A DNA stretch of 10,933 bases from Acanthaster planci (taxonomy: Eukaryota > Echinodermata > Asteroidea > Valvatida > Acanthasteridae), in contig NW_019091705.1 of the NCBI RefSeq assembly GCF_001949145.1, forward strand, positions 123,904 to 134,836. Reading direction: 5' to 3'. A program made the translations under genes and the position numbers. The notes beneath the pieces were generated by a model. The model was not told the DNA's origin. It ran no database searches and saw nothing but the letters and a program-made list of their open reading frames with translations. Each line of letters starts with the position of its first letter. Position 1 is the first letter of the stretch. Shown here in pieces: positions 1 through 7,568 of this stretch.

Positions 1-785
1 GTGTGTGTGAGGTTGGAAATATGGTACCTTGTGAAAACCCAGGAGAATGGATTGAACAGGTCTCCACAAGGAATTTCTTAAGGTGTATACATGTACTGGT
101 AGGTCTCCACAAGGATTTCACAAAACAGATATTTTGAAATCGCTCAAAAGGAGCGTAAGAATCTGTCACAAATTGAAGTGTTTCATATACATGTACATGT
201 AAGAGGCACTCGGTCAACATTTCAGTCCAAAAGATTGATTCATATTGAAATGGGAGCATTTTTAAAAATCACACATGACCATTAGTGCACAAACAGAAGA
301 ATAAAGCCATGTCTCCTCAAGGATACAAATTTCGGAGTGCGTGAATAAAAATGTGTGTGTTAATTCCATCCTACAATTCATCTCCTCTTTTGAAACAGAT
401 TGTGATATTCATGTACCGGTGTATTTCCTCTGATTCCCTTTTCAACTGTCAGCAATTACAAGTCTACCGAAGTTCCCTTTGCATCTTGGGTGATCCCTTC
501 ATGCAATATGGTATCCATTGCAAGTGAAACCTTCAGCACATAAAATATGCAAAATAAAACCTGAAAGTTGACCCCCAATGTTGAGTTTCTCGAATTTCCC
601 TCGATAGAAAAAATAATGTGGAAAAAAATTAGATTTTGCAATTTTATTTTTCATATGTTTACTTTTTTACCTAAAGGCATCTGTGAAATACTTACAGACA
701 TATTCTTGAAGAGCAACTGTAAAACTGCCTAACTTGAAAGAGAAATTTCGTGTTAAAAACTTACTTTTTATTTCTGAAAATCTAA
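1..785. other. Host flanking non-coding DNA left of the DIRS element
   Basis: AT-rich sequence with no credible coding potential; the only longer open frame (456-641, minus) has no recognisable motif. It opens with a short GT run (1-8), contains a 15-nt direct repeat (58-72 and 101-115) and several TACATGTA-type palindromes (about 87-96 and 187-200). It is probably intron or intergenic DNA upstream of the DESI-like exons, but no splice sites link it to them. Confidence 0.6.
58..115. repeat. Short direct repeat, 15 nt, spacing 43 nt
   Basis: AGGTCTCCACAAGGA occurs exactly at 58-72 and again at 101-115; the following bases (ATTTC and TTTCA) are similar. A weaker relative, GTCTCCTCAAGGATA, lies near 310-324. 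This may be the remains of a minisatellite with a unit of about 43 nt. No function is visible. Confidence 0.5.
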
Positions 786-940
786 AGTCTACTGCCTGCA
801 ACCTATGCAGATTATCAAGACATATGCATTATTTCCTGGTCCATTACTTCCATTCGCTGAAATCTCGATCACTAATAGTGTGCCCTTACTCACTCGCCCC
901 CCACGAAGGCGTCGGCCATGTTCGTCCTTTTTCTTAGCGC
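786..940 (+). repeat. Left inverted terminal repeat of the DIRS element
   Basis: Positions 821-927 match the reverse complement of 7415-7521 at 96 of 107 bases without gaps. The outermost part (786-827) instead matches the reverse complement of 7277-7318 in the internal complementary region (38 of 42). Similarity to the right repeat fades near 940. In DIRS elements the left repeat is expected to hold the promoter, but no clear TATA box is seen here. Three of the left/right differences are a CpG on the left aligned with CA or TG on the right, so part of the divergence is methylation-type decay of the right copy. Confidence 0.88.
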
Positions 941-1680
941 CGTTACGTTACGGAACATGTTGTTCCAGCTCCGAATTTTTGGGAGTGTTTTCCTTCACTT
1001 ATGCGTGTTTCGGTGTTATTCCTCAATCACTTTGTTTTTGTGTTCTGATTCTTGTGAACAGTAAGATTGTTCCTCTTTTATTCTGTTTCTAGATATTTTA
1101 CCATTCCTTTTTTCAGTCTCCTTCAGGTGGCAGGCTGACCTTATTTTGACCTTTCAGAGTTCGCCCAGGTGGCGCTGTTGTGTTGAAATAGTATAATTTT
1201 TGTTGTGCCAGAAAACACTGAGTATGTGTGTTTATTTATTTCTGTTCCCTGTATATATTCTGTGATTTGCCCTAAATTGTGGCAGTTGTGTCACTATTCT
1301 CTGATATTTGCTTGTTTTCTTACTGACAGACATTTCAGCGTTTCTTGTTGTTCATATGTATTATTAATATTCTTATCACCAGATTTTCGGCAGTTCCAGT
1401 TCTTGACATTTAGCAGAATATTTCGGCGTCTTGGTTTTCTCGATTTTTCGTCAAGTTTTTTGTACATTAGATAACCAAGTACCTGAAAAGTAACCTTCAC
1501 CCCGCTTTGAATATTTGTCCACTTGCAGGCCAGGGATTGCTTAATTAGTAGGGTCAATGGTGCATTGGTTTCAGTCCTTGCTAATTTAGGGAATAGGACA
1601 GTGCGTGGTTAACTATTCCCTCCCTTCGGTCCGGGTACGGCCGTGCGATACCCTAATTTGCTCCAGTACTGAACTGTCAA
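941..1680 (+). other. T-rich 5' leader of the DIRS element, non-coding
   Basis: Strongly T-rich on the + strand, with no open frame resembling a known protein. A 6-bp-arm palindrome (GGAACA at 952-957, TGTTCC at 961-966) lies just inside the terminal repeat. A long pyrimidine run ending in TTTCTAG at 1086-1092 looks like a splice acceptor, so a leader intron is possible, but I cannot pair it with a convincing donor. The T-richness stops abruptly near 1610, where GC-rich sequence begins. Confidence 0.5.
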
Positions 1681-1789
1681 GCATACGAGTTCACTCCTCG
1701 AGCATCGAGTGAAATTTGCAAACTTGTAGCGGCAGTTCTGGTGTGGTATCTGGTACTCTCGCCGCGCACCTGCAGACCCTGAGATTCGG

Positions 1790-2400
1790 TATCTCCGGTC
1801 CGATTCCGCTCCACTGTTGCCTTCGGGAGCGAAGTTGAGTCTGCCATTCAAGGGGCCGCTTGGGCGACTCAAATCTCGGAACACCATAACAGACCTCGGT
1901 GTGCCGATGGGCATTATATAGAGCATAGCTCTCCCTGCGGGTCTTCATCGTTGAGCATCACTGGCCCTACGCTCCACTACTGCCTCCGGGAGCATAGCTG
2001 AGTTTGCCATTTGGGGGAGCACTGGGGCAGCTCAAAGCTCGGCATACCGTAATAGACCTCGGTATTGCCGTAGCACAGGGATTTCTCCGGTGAGCGAGTC
2101 TCACCTTACGGGCCACTTTGAGTGTCGAGCAATGTGTCTGGCCCACCACCGCTCCCCTACGGTTGGAGCATGTGCAAGTACTTCCCCTTCATGCAGACAG
2201 CTCCCGGTGTGACTCAGCACCCTGCAGTTGGCTCGGCTTCCCGGTGTTTGTTCGCCATTACTTGCGGGGCCTCTCCATGAGCACGTCTCACCCTACGGGC
2301 TGCTTGGAGTATCGAGCAACGTGTCCGGCCCGTTCACGCTTCCCTATGGTTGGAGCGCATTTGAGTCATCCCTGACGCTGGCGAACAGGGACTGATCTCG
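1790..2400 (+). repeat. GC-rich degenerate tandem repeats in the DIRS 5' region
   Basis: Blocks recur with a period of about 163-187 bp. CCACTGTTGCC (1811) recurs as CCACTACTGCC (1974), and AGACCTCGGT (1891) recurs at 2054, both 163 bp apart. The block starting GAGCATCACTGGCCC (1953) recurs as GAGCAATGTGTCTGGCCC (2127) and GAGCAACGTGTCCGGCCC (2314). TCTCACCTTACGGGC (2099) recurs as TCTCACCCTACGGGC (2286). About three to four units are recognisable. Open frames on both strands here repeat the same short peptides, as expected from a tandem repeat, and are not genes. A tandem-repeat 5' leader or promoter array is the likely role, by inference. Confidence 0.72.
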
Positions 2401-2604
2401 GTGCATTACAGTGGTAGTCTACTGTGTGGGAGAACGCTGTTTGGCCAGTTACTTGCGGTCTCTTCCTCTTGTGCAGCTACTGTACCTTGGACGTGGTTGC
2501 TGCCTGGTTTTTCTCTGCTTAACCGTGAATTTTTATTTCCTCTCTGTCGAGTCTGACCAGACGTGACCCGCTCGACATGGTAGATTTTTCATGGATATTG
2601 TTCT

Positions 2605-4210
2605 TTGTTCTTCGCGGTTGGTTGGTTTTGGAAAATGGCTTTTTGCCCAACCACTGTGACTAACAAGACAACTGCTATGGCCCATTCCCGTTCGGGTAGA
2701 AATACAAACCTAGCTTCAGTGCCAGGGACCGGCTCTGGCCTCTCCGGCACGCTCTTCACCTGGGGACACCGAGCCTATCGGCTTACTACGGCGGGGCGTG
2801 GCATCTGCTAGTTTTTCTCCAACTTTGACACAGCAGGATGAACCCACAGCCCCATTTCCTGTGCAGGATTCTACTTAATTAACAGAAGTGGAGCGGAAAC
2901 ACAAATCTCCAAGCCTCTTTTTGTCTTCCATCCTCTCTTCCAAGAAGAAAACATTCAAGAAATCATCGGGATCTCCCTCTACCAAAGATACGCCGCGAGA
3001 CCTGACGGAGTATATCTCGACTCTTGTTCAACATTATATTCATCCAGGTCTGGATCCTTATTCCCCGCCCCCGGCCCGTGTCTCATATGGGGCAACTGGA
3101 TCTTCCTTTGTCCCTTCGGCCTTCCCAGCCGGCATCCGTTGAGGCCCATTCCCTTGATCTCTCTGCTGGTCCTGACCCCCACCGCTGCTTGTCTCTGATT
3201 CGGGTCAGTCGCAGGATGAGGAAGAGCCTCTTTCGGTAAATGATCTGTCTCCTTCAGAGTTCTGCCTTCACCTGCTCCAATGTGAAATGATTCAGGTCTT
3301 GGGACTTCCATCTCCCGCTCCTCCTGCAGAAGATCAGAGTCGCCCCTCATTCCAGTGTCGCACACCAGGGTCGTTTTTTCCTCTAATCCTCTCTTTCCTG
3401 AGCTTCCTCTAGACCGCTCATGCCTGGAAGCCATGGATAGGCTCGCAAAGGCCAAAACATGGTACTGCGGCAACCGTTCTCGCTCGTACTTCAACTTTCC
3501 ACCAGGCGATTATGATACTTACTTATCAGTACCCGATCCACCCAAGGCTGTTAAGGATAAGGTGTACTCGACTAGGCACAAATCCTGTAATGTCTTCGGT
3601 GACAACGTTTTGAGGTAGCGCTCCAAGATATCAACCCTACTTCCCGGATTGGTATCTGTTGCATGGCTTTTCTACTTCTCCTGACCGAGTTTCTGTCCCA
3701 AGCATGTGAGGAGGGCTCGGGTATCTGTCCCAAGTTTGTCACTTTGGCGTTCTATAGCCTCGACAATACTCTGAATACGGGCTTGGAACAGTTAGCACGG
3801 ACTTCTCTTTGAGCTACTGTGGCCCGCCATGAGTCCGTCATTGACACTATGAATATCTCGCACAAGTCCATGAAATCAGCTCTTCGGAAATTCCCTCTTT
3901 TGTCTAAGGATCTTTTCACAGGCCAGAATGTTAGCCTTCTGGAGAGTGAGATTAAGCCTCTCGACAGCACCCGGAAGATATCTTTCCGCCAGCCAGCTGA
4001 ACCTTGACGTCGTGTGGTACAAACAGCATCCCAGAGACCACCCCGTCCGGTCTACCCTCCACCGGCCTGCCGCCGACACCCACAGACCATACAACAACGC
4101 CGGCCTCTTCCGGTGGAGGACGGCCACACTTGATTCCTTTCAGTGCTCCAAGACCTGAGCATGGTATGACCCAGCGCTCCAAGCAATATGCTGGGGGCCA
4201 GCGCCGGTGA
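2605..4210 (+). pseudogene. DIRS gag-like ORF1 remnant, broken
   Basis: Gag of DIRS elements is thought to package the element RNA. The remnant is spread over several frames. A first piece has an in-frame ATG at 2635 and ends at a stop at 2809-2811. A Lys/Ser-rich piece with KKKTFKKSSGSPSTK lies in 2888-3142. A piece at 3355-3618 includes AKTWYCGNRSRSYFNFPPGD and YLSVPDPPKAVKDKV. The best conserved piece (about 3810-4007) contains RHESVIDTMNISHKSMKSAL followed by KDLFTGQ and RKISFRQPAEP, and a Pro/Thr-rich tail continues to 4210. Stops at 3616-3618 and near 3811, plus frame changes, break it. No CCHC zinc knuckle is seen. Assignment as gag rests on position upstream of RT and on resemblance to DIRS ORF1 proteins recalled without a search. 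The true start is uncertain. Confidence 0.72.
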
Positions 4211-5330
4211 CTGTTCTGTTTCTCCTGGGGCCCCCAATTTCCAACTTGTTGGCGGCCGCCTGCTCGACTTTGCAGGGTTCTGGGGACAAGTTACTTCAGA
4301 CGAATGGGTGCTCGCTTCACTTACCAACGGCTATCGTCTGGAATTTACGAGTCCCCCTCCATCCGATGTATCTTTCTGACCAACTCCAGTTCCAAAAGAT
4401 CAATCCTAACGACAGACTCTGGAGTCAATGATCTCAACGCTGCTGCAGAAATGCACCATTGTTCTTGTACAACCAGGGGGAAACCACCAGGGCTTCAACA
4501 TTCTTTCTGACCCCCAAAGAAGGAACCGAGGAAGTGGAGGCCGATTCTGAGCTTAAAGCCACTTAACGTTTACATAAGACCAAAGAAGTTCAGAATGGAG
4601 ACGCTGCACACCATCCTACAAACACTTCCCTTCCCGACTTGGGCATTGTCCATCAACTTACAGGACACCGAACTTCACATTCCCATTCATGTACGAGACC
4701 GCCCGTTTCTTCGCTTTTAGTATCATCACCTGGCACAAGTTCCGCACCCTGCCTTCCAGCCTGTCCACCGCTCCAAGAGTCTTTACAAGAGTGGTCCGGG
4801 CAGTGGCAGCCCACCTACGACGCACAGACGCACTCATATTTCAGTACCTCAACAACTGGTTGATAGTCTGATGTTCCGAAGTCAAAGCTGCCTTGGCGAC
4901 CAAGCCAACATACGACCTCGCATATCGCCTGGGTTTCTTTAATTCAACACGAGAAGTCCAGACTGACCCTGTCACAAACACTGACTTTCCTCGGGACAGT
5001 TCTCGACCTGAACAGCGGCTTGTTACTCCCACCGACGAGCGAGTGAACAATCTCATGCATTGCCTCACTCTGTTCAGAGGACAATGCCAAGTGAACGCCC
5101 GGGCATGGCTCCACTTACTCAATCTGATGGCCAGCCTTATTGATCTTGTCCCATGGTACCGGCTCCATATGTGACCTCTACAGTTCCACCTTCTATCTTA
5201 CTTCAGGCCGAGCAGAGATTCCCTCGATTGCCAGGTTCCTCTTTCAGGCCTGATTTACCATCCCCTGTCATGGTGGTCAGCCAGGATCAATCTCATAACC
5301 GGTCTTCCCTTTGTTTCACCTCAGCACGAG
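4188..5330 (+). pseudogene. DIRS reverse transcriptase remnant, catalytically dead
   Basis: The RT would copy element RNA to DNA. The N-terminal DIRS motif VGGRLLDFAGFWGQVTSDEW and NGYRLEF are visible in 4188-4379. The fingers region (RPILSLKPLNVYIRPKKFRM, 4538-4597) and the motif A region (SINLQD, 4649-4666) are in the second frame. LPSSLSTAPRVFTRVVRA and the motif C box are in the third frame from 4689. The box reads FQYLNNW (4842-4859), so both catalytic aspartates of YxDD are asparagine; the motif A aspartate is also asparagine (codon 4655-4657). A TGA stop follows at 4869-4871. The thumb/connection region (LVTPTDERVNNLMHCL and QVNARAWLHLLNLMASLIDL) is readable to about 5150. Frame changes occur near 4537, 4700-4715, 4935-5030 and after 5160. 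Confidence 0.9.
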
Positions 5331-5700
5331 ATAGTTATCACCACTGATGCTTCCAATCTCGGTTGGGGTACCAGTCTCCAGTCGCATCAGATTTCTGGCC
5401 AATGGTACTCGACCCTAGTAGGCTCCCACATCAATGTGCCGAGCTTCAGGCAATTTTCGAAGCCCTCAGCCACTTCCAGCCCATGATTACAGGCAAAACG
5501 ATCTTGGTTCGATCAGACAACATGATGGCCATGGCCTATATCAACCGTCAAGGGGGCACACATTCTCCGACTCTCTCTGCATCCTCGCCTGGCACCTGTT
5601 ACACTGGACCATACAGCACTCCATTCGGGTTCAAGCCGACCACATTTCAGGAGTACAGAACATCTTTGCCAAAGCCCTCTCCCTTGGCACGGTTTGCCTG
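5331..5700 (+). pseudogene. DIRS RNase H remnant
   Basis: RNase H degrades the RNA strand of the RNA/DNA hybrid and sits directly C-terminal of RT. The segment begins ITTDASNLGWG, with the first catalytic Asp at 5346-5348. The frame then changes near 5438, where ELQAIFEAL supplies the catalytic Glu (5441-5443), followed by VRSDNMMAMAYINRQGG with the next Asp (5516-5518). After another frame change near 5570, HISGVQNIFAKALS (from about 5644) ends the domain. In DIRS and related RNase H domains this last motif is HxxGxxNxxADxLS, so the fourth catalytic Asp is replaced by Lys at 5671-5673. Two frame changes and this substitution make it non-functional. The order D-E-D and the terminal H..G..N..A..LS pattern make identification secure. 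Confidence 0.9.
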
Positions 5701-5761
5701 ACAGAGTGGACCCTACAACCAGAGATCATTCAAGCTCTTTTTCGGGTGGTAAACAGGACCT

Positions 5762-6010
5762 CACGTGGACCTCTTTGCATCGCATCTGAATGCTCAGCTG
5801 CCAAAATTTTGCAGCCGTTATCCACACCCCCAGGCATGGGGGGCATCCAATGCCCTATGCATTTCTTGGGAGGGTCTTCTCGCTTATGCTTTCCCTCCAA
5901 TATCACTTATTCTATTGGTACTGACAAAGATCGAACAATGCAATTGCCATATTCTTCTCATCACCCTGTTCTGGCCAAAACAAGTATGGTTCCCCCAGTT
6001 AGGCTTCTGA
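5762..6010 (+). pseudogene. DIRS methyltransferase-like (Dam-type) domain remnant
   Basis: An uninterrupted stretch of about 82 codons begins with DLFASHLNAQLP and continues through SRYPHP, LCISWEGLLAYAFPP, LVLTKI and LFWPKQVWFPQL to a stop at 6008-6010. This block follows RNase H in DIRS-type elements. It resembles the phage-type N6-adenine methyltransferase module described in DIRS1 relatives: DxFA near the start, then a W followed by a PP motif. A functional Dam-type enzyme would carry NPPY or DPPY, whereas here the motif is AFPPI, so catalysis is doubtful even in the parent. It is frame-shifted relative to RNase H (change near 5755). The fold assignment is from memory of the family, not a search. 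Confidence 0.65.
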
Positions 6011-6049
6011 TCGATGTTCCCTTGCTACTGCCTCCACGTCCGGATTTGC

Positions 6050-7065
6050 TGTTTTAACCCAGGTCTTGTCTACTGCATCCAGATCCCACTCACCGACACT
6101 TAGCGTGTTGGATGTTGTCAAGCAATCCTTTGAGCAGAAAGGCCTTTCTCAAGGCGCTGCCGTCTTGGCTGCCAAGAGTTGTCGAGAGTCCACAAAAAAC
6201 TTATGACAGCGGATCCAACTGCTGCACCTCTTTTAGTCGTGACCGATTTTTTCGTTCATCTTTTCCACTCTGGCCTCCTTGTCTCCACAATTTGAAATTA
6301 CCTTGGCGATCGCAGCGGTGCATGGGGGCTTCACTGATGGATCTTTGATATCTTACAACACAGCAATTCATCATTTCTTACGGGGAATGTTTATTGAACG
6401 GCCTCCCCTGAAGCATCTTATTCCTGCATGGTGTCCCGACGATGTTCTCCGACTTCTGTCTTCAATCCCCTTTTTAGCCAGCAGGCCATGCTGGCTGTGG
6501 TGACTTCTCGTCGAGATTGTAAAATTAAGGCTCGCTCCATAGCCGAGGGTCACATTCGATGGGAGCTTTTGGGGGTACGTCTCATTCCGGAGTTAGGCCT
6601 CCTTACTAAGAATCAAATGCCGTCCTTCCATCCCCCAGATATCTTCGTTGCGGCGATCCAGTCCTTGGCGTCATTATCGTCAGATAAACTTTGGTGTCCT
6701 GTTCGCATGCTGAAATGGTACCTTGATAGGACAACGGACATTCGGGGACCAATTACACAACTATTCATCACTTCTACCCGACCTCACCATCCAGCTTCCA
6801 GGGATACAATTGCAAGGTGGGTCATTTCGGCTATAAAATTTGGTAACATGGATTGGCCTTCTGGCTTAGACCACCAAAGTATAAGGCATATGATGTCTGT
6901 GCCATTTCGCCCTCATGGGCCTATTTCAAATGGGTTGCCATGATGGACATTTGTAAAGCTGCTTGTTAGAAAACCCCTTCTACGTTCACCTCCTGTTATA
7001 TCAGGGATGTTTTGCAGGGGGAGCATTCACATAGACTTGCTGTGCTCCAGACGGCATCACAGTAG
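6050..7065 (+). pseudogene. DIRS tyrosine recombinase remnant, active site mutated
   Basis: The recombinase would insert circular element DNA without target-site duplication. An N-terminal core-binding-like region is readable in pieces: SVLDVVKQSFEQKGLSQGAA (about 6103-6162), then IAAVHGGFTDGSLISYNTAI in the frame from 6279. The catalytic domain follows in 6428-6870: TSRRD with the candidate first catalytic Arg (6509-6514), AEGHIRWELLGVRLIPE, LWCPVRMLKWYLDRT and PHHPASRDTIARWVISAIK. After a frame change near 6870 the HxxR-box region reads KAYDVCAISPSWAYF: the box His is Tyr (6889-6891) and the Arg is Cys (6898-6900). TAG at 6967-6969 interrupts the frame where relatives have Trp. The nucleophilic Tyr is probably in SCYIRDVL (6997-6999). 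The frame ends at TAG 7063-7065. The segment just before TSRRD looks shorter than in relatives, perhaps a small deletion. Confidence 0.88.
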
Positions 7066-7276
7066 CCCAACTGCCGGCCATCTTTTACTTGTTCAAGAGA
7101 AGACAACCCCACATTTGTCTTGGTGAGTTAGCTTGTGCCATCTTCATAACAATGTGTCATTTGCTGTGTCTCAAATGGAATTAATTTTTGTATTAACCTG
7201 CATCCTTCCTCAGTGGTACATAGATGTGGTTAGTGCGTCCTCGCCTTCCCACCATCCACAGGTTCGGTGCTATTCC
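7066..7276 (+). other. DIRS 3' untranslated stretch between recombinase and internal complementary region
   Basis: No open frame with recognisable content and no repeat to other parts of the element. It begins directly after the recombinase stop and ends where similarity to the left terminus starts at 7277. No AATAAA signal is seen in it. Confidence 0.6.
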
Positions 7277-7374
7277 GCATATGAATTGGTAATCTGCGTA
7301 GGTTGCAGGCAGTAGACTCTCGTCCCACCTAATGTGGGTTGAATCTGCTACTGCATACCTACCAGATTACCAAT
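7277..7374 (+). repeat. Internal complementary region (ICR) of the DIRS element
   Basis: Two arms are separated by CTCGT (7319-7323). Arm 1, 7277-7318, is the reverse complement of the left terminus 786-827 with 38 of 42 matches. Arm 2, 7324-7359, is a perfect 36-nt reverse complement of the right terminus 7533-7568; weaker similarity continues to about 7374. Read as the opposite strand the ICR is right end, five bases, left end, which is the order of a circle junction. This matches the role proposed for the DIRS-1 ICR: a splint bringing the two ends of the single-stranded DNA copy together so that a closed circle can form. The five-base linker gives the predicted junction; neither genomic flank repeats it. 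Confidence 0.9.
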
Positions 7375-7398
7375 CTCCCTCCCTTCCTCGGTGCATTT

Positions 7399-7568
7399 CG
7401 CGCATTGAAAAAGAGGACAAACATGGCCGACCCCTTCGCAGGGGGCGAGTAAGTGAGGTCACACTATTAGTGATCAAGATTTTAGTGAATGGAAGTAATG
7501 GACTAGGAAATAATGCATATGTATTGGTAATTGGTATGCAGTAGCAGATTCAACCCACATTAGGTGGG
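7399..7568 (-). repeat. Right inverted terminal repeat of the DIRS element
   Basis: Reverse complement of the left repeat: 7415-7521 aligns with 821-927 (96 of 107). Outside the shared core, about 7545-7568 has no counterpart at the left end, giving a right-end extension of about 24 nt. DIRS-1 of Dictyostelium also has a longer right repeat, as I recall. The outermost 15 nt (7554-7568) form a small hairpin with 5-bp arms, CCCAC and GTGGG. The host sequence resumes with GGGATACATGAC. Confidence 0.88.

Larger units (their letters stand above)
786..7568 (+). mobile_element. Degenerate near full-length DIRS-type tyrosine-recombinase retrotransposon
   Basis: About 6.8 kb. The boundaries are set by the repeats: the left end (786-827) and the right end (7533-7568) each have a reverse-complement copy in the internal complementary region at 7277-7374, and the inverted terminal repeats match over 107 bp (821-927 versus 7415-7521 inverted, 11 mismatches, no gaps). 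Between them lie gag, RT, RNase H, methyltransferase-like and tyrosine recombinase remnants in the same direction. Known for the family: DIRS elements copy their RNA into DNA that circularises using the internal complementary region, and a tyrosine recombinase inserts the circle, so there is no integrase and normally no target-site duplication; I see none. Ngaro and PAT elements have split direct repeats, so the inverted repeats here point to the DIRS1 clade. The copy is inactive: every coding segment has frameshifts or stops. Confidence 0.93.

Noticed and set aside
1205-1474. Open frame of 89 codons in the T-rich leader
   Set aside because: It is rich in Phe, Leu, Cys and Ser simply because the strand is T-rich. 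It has no recognisable domain and no link to gag.
1609-1948. Overlapping minus-strand open frames of 85-105 codons in the GC-rich leader
   Set aside because: They fall in the degenerate tandem repeat, and the same short peptide pattern recurs in the next unit near 1967-2149. They are by-products of repeats and base composition; no domain is recognisable.
2979-3494. Minus-strand open frame of 171 codons
   Set aside because: It lies antisense to the gag remnant, whose + strand fragments carry recognisable DIRS-type sequence. The antisense product shows no motif.
786-7568. Endogenous retrovirus or LTR retrotransposon
   Set aside because: There are no direct LTRs, protease, integrase or primer-binding site. 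The terminal repeats are inverted, an ICR is present, and a tyrosine recombinase replaces the integrase.
7324-7568. Independent foldback or MITE element of about 245 bp
   Set aside because: The 36-nt perfect inverted repeat looks like MITE ends, but the inner part is the right terminal repeat of the DIRS element and 7277-7318 matches its left end, so ICR plus right repeat explains it fully.
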